64,000 bases of DNA from Verticillium longisporum (lineage: Eukaryota; Ascomycota; Sordariomycetes; Glomerellales; Plectosphaerellaceae): contig JAETXT010000002.1 in the NCBI GenBank assembly GCA_019188255.1, forward strand, positions 186,001-250,000, read 5' to 3'. Within the stretch, counting starts at the first letter, position 1. Every line of letters starts with the position of its first letter. The notes beneath the pieces are model-generated. The model did no database searches. It was not told where the DNA came from and saw only the letters and a list, made by a program, of their open reading frames with translations. Below, in pieces: positions 49,510 to 58,541 of this stretch. The position numbers were made by a program, and so were the translations under genes.

Positions 49510-50074
49510 CGAATAATCTTAAATAGCTCTTCGTATATATCTATAATAAAGGAGATAATAGGACCTTTAATAACGGCCTTAGTAATAGCTAGTAAATCTA
49601 TTAGTAAAGGAGGTATTAGAGAGGCTTCGTTTAATAATAAAATAAAGCGTTAGCGATATCTAGAGGGCTTAAAATAGGTATATTTAGTAGTATTATTATA
49701 TTTAAGGGTATTAAGAATTTAATAGATAGATAAAGCAATTATAGAGCCTTAGGGGGCTATAGAGCCTTAAGGGGCTGCTTGCGTTGCTTTATTAGCTAGT
49801 TATAGCTAGTCTTTAGCTCGGAATTCATCGAGAGACTCGAAGGTATAAGAGACGAGGATAGGTATATAGTTACTATAGCTAATTTTAGTAATAGCGCTAT
49901 ATTTGTGGCTTTCCCCCTGTCTATTGTGGCTTTACCCTTGTTGGGCAGAGCAAATATCTAATAAGGGCCGAGCAAATATCCTTCCTCTATTTATGGCTTC
50001 CCCCCTATCTTCTATGGCTTTACCCCTATTAGGTAGAGCAAATAACTAATAAGGGCCGAATAAATAACCGTCCT

Positions 50075-50084
50075 CCGGATAATG
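50075..50084. repeat. Right 10-bp target site duplication
   Basis: CCGGATAATG, identical to 31805-31814. The two flanks were contiguous before the nest formed. Confidence 0.85.
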
Positions 50085-50693
50085 CCGATATGGGGCACGC
50101 TTCGCCCCTGAATGCATGTCGACAGCAGTTGGGACGAAGGCTGTGGACATGGCTGCGACTCGAGTGCGGCTTTCTTCACATGAAAGAGACACTTATTATC
50201 TTGATTTGGAAAGCTGTTCGTTAAGTACAAAGCTTGATGGCAGTCTTCTGCTTGCTGCTGCTCATATTGTAGGTTTTGTTCAGGTTCGGGCCAATGTTTG
50301 GTCTTGGCCCAGTCTCGCCCTTCTTCATTCGTCAGCCGAGGCCCGGACGACACGACATCCACGTTGAGCAGATTGGCTTTGCGCAGAATCAGATCCGGAT
50401 ACCTGACGTGACTGGTGATCACATACGACAGAGCTCGCATTGCGCAGTTGACCTCTGTGCTTCAAGTTGAACAACAACTTCACCTCGTGACGGTTCGGAA
50501 GGCATAGAAGTTGTTTTCTTTCCTGAGTCTATGCTACCCCACTACATTGTAGCTATCGGTATGACCAAGGCCACTGACTTTTACCGTAGACTCGCCTGCT
50601 GGAGCTCACGATATACTCTGTAGAATCGTCTCTTCTTATCTGATTCCTCTATCTCACGTAGTTCTGCTTCCGTTCCTTAACATCTCACAACGG
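50085..50693. other. Intergenic stretch right of the second nest
   Basis: Normal composition. One minus-strand open frame ends in the transposon and has no recognisable domain. The right part should include the 3' end signals of the amidase gene. No RNA gene seen. Confidence 0.5.
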
Positions 50694-52904
50694 TTATTTG
50701 GCTTTCGTTACTTCTTCAAGAACCCTCGCAACATCCAGTGCCTTTGCATCAAATCCGCTGCCTGCTAATATCGTCACCCCAAACGGCAGCTCTGTCCCCT
50801 TTTCATCAAGATATGTCCCAGCTGGCACGCTCAATCCGCACAAGTCAACAATATTCGCAAAATGCGTGAACGTTCCCAACCTGGCATTCAATCGAATAGG
50901 ATCTGCAGCAATCTCCTCAAACGTCGGGTGGCACACCGTAGTCGGCACAACGAGCACATCCACCCCGCCACAAAGCGTGTCAAACGCCATGTGCGCCCTG
51001 CGTGATAGTTCAGCCTGTGTAGCCTGGTCGCGGAACACATCATACGCGTCTGGTGCCGTGTCGAGTGCTTGAGAAAAAAGCTCCTGAATGACGGGGTGCA
51101 AGCTCCCATCTTTGATGCTCGACTGCAGGAAATCCCTACCGATGCATGTGATGCGCTCGTGCAGCAGCGCCCCCTCATAAAGTAGCTCGCCCGCCCGCTC
51201 GAAAGCTTCCCAGTCCGTGTTCCGCAAACGCCCTCCCGCAGATTGTAGCTTCTTCACGGCCTCGGCGAACAGGCGGCGATATTCGGGTGTGCAGGCCTCG
51301 AGAGCCGCGGATGGGGGCACGGCAAAGCCAAAGCCACCGTCTTTGAGACCTCGGAAATCTGTCTTCCACGTAGGCAGCGTGTGAGGCAGCTTTGAGTATG
51401 GATCCGCCTTGTCGTGCTTGGCGATGACGCGCCACACGGCGCGCGCGTCAGCGACTGAGGTTGCCACTATGGCGATGCTGTCGAGAGTCTTGCAAGCCGG
51501 GACGAGGCCACGGGCGGAGATGGTGCCCTTGGTCGGCTTGAATCCGACAACTCCGTTGAAGGCGGCCGGGACACGACCGCTGCCTGCCGTATCGGTCGCT
51601 ACCGTGAAGGGGACGAGGCGAGCTGCCACTGCAACGCATCCGCCTGAGGAGGATCCGCCTGCGATGAGGTCCTTGCTGAAGGTACTGTGCGGAACGCCGT
51701 ACGGCGAGCGACAGCCTGAAAGACCGGTTGCAAGCTGATCGAGGTTCGTCTTGCCAACGTATATGCCCCCAGCATCGAGGATGTGCTGCACGCAGATGGC
51801 GGTGGCCTTCGGAACGTAGGCGTACGACGGACATGCGGCCGTTGTCTCGATACCTGCAACGTCCATGCTGTCCTTGACGCCAAAGGGAACGCCGTAGAGA
51901 GGCGGCAAAGGTTTCTCCTTATACTTCTCTGCGAGTGCTTTCGCAGCGACAAGGACGTCTGTCCTCTTTGCGAGGAACGTCCAGACGGCTGGATCTTCTT
52001 TTTGATAAGCCTCGATGCGATCGAACGCGGCGTTGACCACGTCTATGGGTGTTGTTCGGCCATCTTTATAGAGTGCCTGAAGGTCGTCGATCGAAGGAAA
52101 GGGACCTGATGCACCGAGTTGCGATACCGGAGCAGTAGAGACATCCTTGGCCGCTGCCACAAAGTCTGCGCTATTGCCAACAAAACCAAAGAGGCCATCC
52201 TGGGCGCAGATGGTATCGAGGGAAGTCGTCACCTGCTGAGCGTCGAAGCCTTGTGTGCAGTCTTCGAGGACACAGCATTGGTACCCACGGTCGTTGCACT
52301 CGCGCAGCGTTGTCGTCACACAACACCTGGGAAGGGTAAGTAAAAGCTCTCTACGGCATGTCAAGAATACATACTCGGTTGTCACGCCTGCGAACAAGAG
52401 ATGGGTGATGCCTCGCGCCAGCAACACACGGTGGATGTCCGTTCCCCAGAAGCTGCCCTTGCCCGGCTTGTCGATGACCACCTCTGTGGGCCAGGGCTGC
52501 AACTCGTCAATTATGTCGTGGCCATACTCTCCTCTTACTAAAAGACGCCCCATAGGCCCCTGGTCGCCGATGCCCATGAAGTGATGCCCGTGGGGATTGT
52601 TGATCTGACGCAGCTTCTTAGCAGCCGGCAAATCAGCGAGATCAGGCTGGTGACCCTCGCGCGTGTGGATCACATGGCCACGAGTAGATCTGAAAATCTC
52701 GAGGACTCTTTGGACGGCCGGCACGATAGACCGAGCTTTGGAGAAGATCTCGTCGTTGCCGCATTGAACGGAGCCGAAGCCGCCGGGGTCGACAAAGTCA
52801 CGCTGGATGTCGATAATAACAAGCGCCGTGGTCGCCAGAGGAAAGTCGAACGGATAAGGCCTCGCGTTAGGTAATGACAGGCTGGATCGTGACGTGGAAG
52901 ACAT
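50694..52904 (-). CDS. Fused isochorismatase-family hydrolase and amidase; probable biuret hydrolase-allophanate hydrolase
   Basis: Start ATG at 52904-52902, stop TAA at 50696-50694. A 48-nt intron, 52374-52327 (GTATGT...CCCAG), splits a Glu codon, and the spliced protein has 720 residues. Residues 1-235 are an isochorismatase-like cysteine hydrolase with D32 (VIIDIQRDF), K146 (VIDKPGKGSF) and the Cys of VTTECCV (about 179). The segment HTREGHQPDLADLP and the KPGKG loop resemble bacterial biuret hydrolase. Residues from about 258 are an amidase-signature enzyme with K328 (GVKDS), the GGSSSGG loop and nucleophile S426 (TDTAGSGR). LYGVPFGVKD, TTAACP, GKTNLDQLATGL and the end LPFGVTILA match the amidase domain of allophanate hydrolase (AtzF/DUR1 type). 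The separate C-terminal domain of AtzF is absent. Inference: biuret to allophanate to CO2 and ammonia by one protein, probably cytosolic. Confidence 0.85.
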   Translation of the reverse strand: MSSTSRSSLSLPNARPYPFDFPLATTALVIIDIQRDFVDPGGFGSVQCGNDEIFSKARSIVPAVQRVLEIFRSTRGHVIHTREGHQPDLADLPAAKKLRQINNPHGHHFMGIGDQGPMGRLLVRGEYGHDIIDELQPWPTEVVIDKPGKGSFWGTDIHRVLLARGITHLLFAGVTTEYVFLTCRRELLLTLPRCCVTTTLRECNDRGYQCCVLEDCTQGFDAQQVTTSLDTICAQDGLFGFVGNSADFVAAAKDVSTAPVSQLGASGPFPSIDDLQALYKDGRTTPIDVVNAAFDRIEAYQKEDPAVWTFLAKRTDVLVAAKALAEKYKEKPLPPLYGVPFGVKDSMDVAGIETTAACPSYAYVPKATAICVQHILDAGGIYVGKTNLDQLATGLSGCRSPYGVPHSTFSKDLIAGGSSSGGCVAVAARLVPFTVATDTAGSGRVPAAFNGVVGFKPTKGTISARGLVPACKTLDSIAIVATSVADARAVWRVIAKHDKADPYSKLPHTLPTWKTDFRGLKDGGFGFAVPPSAALEACTPEYRRLFAEAVKKLQSAGGRLRNTDWEAFERAGELLYEGALLHERITCIGRDFLQSSIKDGSLHPVIQELFSQALDTAPDAYDVFRDQATQAELSRRAHMAFDTLCGGVDVLVVPTTVCHPTFEEIAADPIRLNARLGTFTHFANIVDLCGLSVPAGTYLDEKGTELPFGVTILAGSGFDAKALDVARVLEEVTKAK

Positions 52905-54449
52905 TTTGAAAAGATCAAAATCGTGTTAACAGCCCACGCAGCGGTTTATCAGACGATCAGGAAATAAATGGTTTCCCAAGGATGAGGAATGCGCGAAGGA
53001 GGACTTGAATGATCATATAAGTTTAAGGCCTCGTGCTTCGGGCTCATCAATCTTGACAAAATGCAGGCAACTGAACATCTCAAGACCCTCACGCCTTGAT
53101 CGAGGAGGCTGATTTGTCGTGAGGGGCAAAAAAGCCCTGGCGGGGAGGGGTGCTTCGCGTCTTCGGCTTTAGGAAGCGCGCGATGCATCCATTAGATAAT
53201 CGCTAAGGAACTGATGAGCTACAATGTCCGCCAAGCGTTGCGGAGTGGACGCCCTCGGTTTCGTCGTGGTGAGGAGTCGAGTAGGATACGGCGAGAGACG
53301 TATTGAGCAGAAGCGATAAGCATTTGGATAGGGACTGTAGTAATCTCAATGGTGCACGTGGCCTGAATAGGCTCTCAATCTCTAGATCCTGGGCTGGTTG
53401 ATCATCTCAATCTTCTCTCCTGTTCTGCAATGTCTTGGTCGAATTGTGAGCAGCTGTTGTGAGACCACCATGCCTTGTTGCACGGCTGCCCCTTCTGGTA
53501 CCAGTCTCAGATCAAGACCGGAGTCGACCTTGATCGCATTGTTCATCGTTGTGCTCTATTGACAGCTGCTTGGAGCTATCATGCTGAATGCCGAGCGCAC
53601 CCCACCATCCATGTCGCCCGCCGCTCTCATAGCCCGTGGCCGCCGGCCGCCGACCATTGATTCTCTATCGGCGCGGGGCAGCTTGACCCCAGGTGTTTGT
53701 CCCCCCTGTATGCGAGCATCTCCGCTGTTCGCGCCGATATGGTCGAATCACCCCAACGACTCTAGCCAATGAGCACCTCGTCACCATGATAAGGTCCAAG
53801 GCTTGGCGATCCAATCTTTGACATCGACTTGTTGTGTCCCTTCATTATCAGTATTCGACAAGGGAGGTCATTGGTCTGGCCGCTGCAATCCCACTCTCCC
53901 CGCGCGGCAGAGCTGCTGAGCCTTCATAACTGCTCGTGACCTCCATTGTGGCCTACCGCGTGGTGTGGTCCGCGCCGTTGGGTCATCCCAGATCTGGTGT
54001 TCTTGCATGTGCAGCCACGAGGGCGGGGAGGGCGATGGCCATCTGCCGACGGCTACGGATAGATAAGCTCCGGTCCATTCATATGGTGTTGTGAAGAGCA
54101 TCTCCAACAGTTATCTTATCGACATTTCCTGCGGGCGTTCACTATGAACTTTGCTCTCCTCGAGCACAACCCTGGAAGCCAAGTCGACAATCGTGTTCCA
54201 AGATCTCGGGTTTGGGGATAGAGGCGAAGTCGCGAGATCTCCAAGAGTGCATTTCGTGATTTGTATAACAAGACTCAATGTTACGATGCTTCTTTTGGTT
54301 GAGAATTCAAATGTCAAGTACCAACAGCTCCTGTGAAATAGGTCGCCTATCTTAAGATCAATCAACAGCCGACAAGAGCTGCTCATCGTCTCTTGGTTGT
54401 CGTTTTCGAACCTTTGAATAGATTACTATTCAAAAGCCCGTCATCGGCC
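52905..54449. promoter_or_regulatory. Divergent promoter region with GATA-factor sites
   Basis: 1.5 kb lies between the amidase and permease starts. HGATAR sites (AreA/NIT2 consensus) are readable at 53314-53320, 53787-53793, 54061-54067, twice overlapping on the minus strand at 54111-54121, and at 54347-54352. The density is not far above chance. However, the paired sites within 400 bases of the permease start are the arrangement usual for nitrogen-regulated genes. Short open frames here look spurious. Confidence 0.45.
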
Positions 54450-56404
54450 ATGGCCAGTGCCCTCCGCCAGAGAGCCGCCGCTGTCAAGGCAGACTTGGCC
54501 GCCAAGCGCAAGCCTTCGGGCTGGGTTCTCCCCCGCGAGACGGCCTCGTTTGCCGAAGAGGGGACTTGGTAAGTGTTGCGTGACATGATTCTATGCTTGC
54601 AGTCCACCAGAACCTGACTTTTCAGGACAAACATTGACTGCGACGTTACACCCGCGGACCGCAGGACTTGGTCCGTCTGGACCCTGGGCCTCTACTGGGG
54701 CAGTGATGCCCTTAACATTCAGGGCTGGATGGCCCCGGCTGCCATCATGGTCGGAGGCCTGACTTGGTATGCCCCGTAGTCCTCAACACTGGCACGGCGT
54801 ACTGACAACCCCAAGGCGTGAGGCCATCCTGTCTATCATCATCGGCAGTCTTGTGTGCACCGTCCCTCTCGTCCTCAACGGCTTCATCGGCGCCCGACTC
54901 CACGTTCCATATCCTATTGCGGCGAGGGCGTCTTTTGGATGGTACTTTGCACGATTCGCCGTTGTCACACGAGCCGTCACAGCCCTGTTTTGGCATGCAA
55001 TCCAGACTTACACAGGCTCAACTGCCATGACGCAGATGATACGAGCCATTTGGCCCTCATACCTGGATATTCCCAACCACATACCAGAGACGGTCGGCAT
55101 CACCACTCAGCAGATGGTCAGCCATTTAATCTTCTGGATCGTGCAGTTTCCTATTCTGCTTATACCGCCCCACAAGCTCAAGTGGTTCTTCGTCACCAAA
55201 GTCGGTAAGTCAAGCCGTAGTGATACATCTGTCTTATCATCAGCAAAGACCTTTATGTGGCGTCTTTGCTGACCTTTCCTAGTTCTTGTCCTCAGCACTT
55301 CTACCGCAGCCGTCATCTACATGACCTCTCGGGCGGGGGGCACTGGTGATATCTGGGACCAGCCCTACCAGGTCCACGGCTCGGCTCGCCGCTGGCTCAT
55401 CCTCTCCAGCATATCCAGCATCACCGGTGGTTGGTACGTGAAACTTCGGGCCCCTGTGATATCCCTTGTTGACATGAGCAGGGCTACTATCGCAGTGAAT
55501 ATCAGCGACTTTACGCGCTACCTCAAGAAACCCGGAGGCGTTTACTATCAGATCGCCTTCTTGCCGCTCATCCAGCTCCTTGTCGGAATCTTTGGCATTA
55601 TCTGCTGTTCCGCCTCACGTGTGGTCTACGGCGAGTACATCTGGGACCCTCTTGACCTAGCCTCCCGGTGGGATGGCCCGGGCGGCCGCCTTTTTCTTCG
55701 GCCTCGGCTGGTGCATTGCCCAGATCGGCACAAACCTGTCGGCAAACGTCATCTCCTGCGCCAACGACCTCACGAGTCTTTGCCCCAAGTACATCAACAT
55801 CCGCCGTGGCGTCGTCATAACGACCATCACAGCAGCCTGGATCATGCAGCCGTGGAAGATTATCCACTCGGCCGCGTCGCTACTTTCTTTCATGAGCGGC
55901 CTCGGCATCTTCCTCGCGCCCATTGCCGCGCTGCTCGGTGCCGACTACTGGTTCGTCCACCGCCAGCGCCTGGATGTCCCGGGCTTGTATCGAGCTCACG
56001 GGCGCTACCGGTACAACAAGGTCGGAACAAACTGGAGGGCTGTCATTGCTTTCCTTGTCAGCGCCGTACCGAACATTCCTGGACTGTGAGTTGCGCCTTG
56101 GGACCGAAGAGTTGATGAAATGTGGCTGACAGATAACAGAGCAGCGCAAGTTGAACCATCGCTGAAGAAGAGCATCGGGGGCGCCGACAAGATTTATTAC
56201 ATGTTTTATTTCTGGGGATTCACGAGTGCTTTTGTCGTGTACGTTGTGCTGTCGCTCGTTTTCCCGGCAAGGGAGACTCTGATCCCTGCAACCATCTACG
56301 ATGATGGGGAAGTACTCGAGGGGACGTACGGACCAAATGAGAGGTCTGGCGACACGGATAGTGCACATGAGAAGAGTCACGTTGACGTGGGGCGGAAGGC
56401 GTAG
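54450..56404 (+). pseudogene. NCS1-family permease (uracil/allantoin type) with a one-base frameshift
   Basis: Exons 54450-54568, 54626-54766, 54816-55204, 55283-55433, 55482-56085 and 56140-56404 join in frame. NCS1 hallmarks are present: DVTPADRRTWSVW, YWGSDALNIQGWMAPA, a Phe/Trp-rich helix SFGWYFARF, ISDFTRYLKKP and ANVISCANDLTSLCP. Around ten to twelve hydrophobic helices are readable, and the tail is polar. In exon 5 the frame breaks at 55672-55690: LASRWDG is in one frame and AAAFFFGLGWCIAQ in the next. One extra G in CCCGGGCGG would explain it. So this is either a very recent null allele or an assembly error; everything else is intact. The family imports uracil, allantoin, uric acid or related compounds with protons. 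Its position divergent from the biuret/allophanate hydrolase suggests that the same substrate is imported. Confidence 0.85.
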
Positions 56405-56655
56405 AGTCTAGTGTCTTCACCATTTTGGTTGGAACGGTGCTCCAGGTATTTCTTTGACTATGTTTCTTCATGGTTTCGTAAACTCTTGCAAGAAGATTGT
56501 GCGGGTTGTGCCGCCTCAACCACGGGGAATCGATCACACATCGTTTCCAATGTGTACATTGATTATAAGGAACTTCAAGTTGTCCAACCTTACTGGGACC
56601 AGAAGAGGGGCCAATTGAGCCCCAAAAAGTTCTTTTAAAGCGATCCCACCTTTCA

Positions 56656-58541
56656 TCACGTCGCTGCTGCGGACGGTATGACACCCAGAGTTGGATTTGA
56701 GCTTTGAATTCGAAGCTTCTCGTTGCTTTCTTTCTTCGGCGGCAATTTGATGCGCATATTCTTCCGTTTCAATGTCTGGTAGGAGTATGGTATATAAACT
56801 GTTGTAAATTTGCGGGCGTGAAGGATGGGGAAAAAACTTAGTGGCGGTTGTGATTTTCGGGTTGCAGCCTTTGGATCATGCATCCTATCCTCCGATAGTA
56901 TACTAATTGATGAATGAAACGCGTCCGGCAATGGACCTTGCAGACTTCTGAAGACGGCATGGCGAGGTTCTGTGAGAGTCCCCGTCGCCAGTTGCGACTT
57001 AGCCTCGGCTGTGTCGTCGCCTGTTCGTGTTCCCAAGAAATGTTTCGCCCTGTTGTCTCGCCCATGGACCTGGAGGATATTTTGCAGGATGTCGCCAAGC
57101 TCAACCGTCATTCCATGCTGCTTGATGTGGTTGCCAAGGATTCGGCGCATCGTATCAATAGATCGCTTGTACGTATCTTTTGATTCATGAATACCGAGGA
57201 TGCCTTTTACGACCTGGCCAAGTTTACCACTCGTACCATGGCGCTTCACATGACGCTCAAGCATTCGACTTATATTTTTTGGAGACGACCATTCATCTGT
57301 GCTTTCCTCCTGCGCCAGAGAATTTTGTACTTCAGGTATTGGTGTGACCTTGAGGCCATGAGAGTATTTTTCGTGCAGAGGAGAGACGAGAGCTGTCGTA
57401 TCCAGATCACTCGGTGCATATCTCTCTTCCCACTGATCGATGTAACTCGAAATCGACGGCCGCAAATTATACATTGCCCAGGTATAAAGATTCTGCAGAA
57501 TGGCTTGAAGCTTAACAAGATCCAGTAGAACCATCATCTCACCTTTCCAGATGCAGCTCATCATCTATGAATAGAAACAGACATATCGTTAGTTAGGAAA
57601 AAGCGCAATAGTTACGGGATACTGTAAATAATAAGAAAAAGAAAACCCGACAATGCTGCTGTCCACCCCTTTCACAAGGTGATCCACACGCGTACAAGAC
57701 TGTCAACAGTTGTCAGACTCGCAATAGGAGGAGTATGACTGTTGTCTCTGGCGTGCTGAGCCAAATCTGGAAGCAACATGACAGCCGCCGAGCTTGCATT
57801 CGCGGCCCAGCAATAACACTGCTCTGCATTCTCACCCGGTCTGGTATGCTCTACGACGAACCAAGCGAAGCAAACGCAGTCAGACTGCAGAAGCGGTTCC
57901 TCTCGACCCCGGCCCAACAGACCGGAAGTATCGGCATGGAGCCCAAAGCCTGCCAGATGCTCCAACGTCTGTCGGGAGAAGTTTTCGACGAGGGTATCCC
58001 ACTGACATCTTGTCAATGCAGTGGCAATTTCGTCCGAGCTGCTGGAGGTCAAGTCGTAAACAGGAAAGAATGCAGCCCAGTCCGGCTTGGGCTCGTCTAG
58101 GTTCCATCTGTCCCATTTCCGGTACCCCTGATGCTTGCTGAACAAAGGCCACGGGAGGTCTTGAGCACTGGGCGGTATTAGTCGCGCGGAGTTGCCAAGG
58201 TGGTCTATCACCGTAGGGGAGGCACAGTACTGCTCGAAGTGATCGTCGTAAAACTTGATCTTCTCAACTCTTTTACCAATATCAGCAGGTTGTCCCACCG
58301 CGTTTTGCTAAGAAGTCCAAACCTACTGGCGTGGGTCATGATCTTCAATCTTGGCGAAGCTGTCCATTGGTCGAAGAAAGTTGTCAAGGAAGAAGGTCTG
58401 CCATTCAGTCTCTCGATCCTTGCTTCTATGCAGCCTGACAACCTGACTTGCAATGTTCTGGAGGCGGCTCATCTCATCGTCTTGACAGTGGGGAGCATCG
58501 GAGCTTGGTGCAGAGGCGTCACACCCTGAATACCAATTCAT
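56656..58541 (-). pseudogene. Fungal-specific protein of unknown function, apparently broken
   Basis: Three blocks on the minus strand fit one gene: 58541-58345 (MNWYSGCDASAP..., EWQTFFLDNF), 58313-57672 (DWAAFFPVYDL, CVCFAWFVVEH, CYCWAANASSAAV) and 57564-56656 (CIWKGEMM, KLQAILQNLYTWA, SSYIDQW). The middle and last blocks look like a family common in Sordariomycetes, often annotated hypothetical, whose members have CYCQAANA and VVAFT.VG..VKVW motifs. An intron of about 100 bp probably joins the last two blocks. Between the first two blocks are two in-frame TAG codons (near 58326 and 58341), both explicable as CAG to TAG. No intron of normal size removes them without removing conserved sequence. 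An upstream in-frame ATG at 58610 would add a lysine-rich stretch coded by homopolymers. The stop at 56656 is 251 bp from the permease stop (convergent). Confidence 0.55.

Larger units (their letters stand above)
32559..49987. mobile_element. Inner Mutator-like element inserted in the outer element's right terminal repeat
   Basis: The ends GGGGACGGATATTT and AAATATCCTTCCTC are inverted partners with a few differences, and the repeats extend about 148 bp. They are close relatives of the outer element's repeats. The flanks TATTTGTAA (32550-32558) and TATTTATGG (49988-49996) differ only by G/A changes and fit a 9-bp duplication. Without Copia B and C it is about 3.4 kb, a size that could carry a transposase. 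The interior (32880-34226 and 48239-49480) is RIP-degraded with no readable motif. Its right 470 bp (49510-49987) duplicates the outer element's 32170-32549 in the same orientation. Confidence 0.8.
31815..50074. mobile_element. Outer Mutator-like element (short, non-autonomous), host of the second nest
   Basis: The ends are AGGACGGTTATTT and its inverse AAATAACCGTCCT. An exact 10-bp target duplication CCGGATAATG flanks them (31805-31814 and 50075-50084). Terminal inverted repeats are about 150 bp. Once the nested insertion is removed, the element is only about 820 bp. Long terminal repeats with a 9-11-bp duplication point to the Mutator superfamily. The remaining interior is too short for a transposase, so this copy was probably mobilised in trans. 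Confidence 0.85.

Noticed and set aside
50012..50440. 142-codon minus-strand gene interrupted by the transposon nest
   Set aside because: Its C-terminal codons come from the transposon end. Although an open frame would continue into the left flank in the empty site, no domain or conserved pattern is visible.
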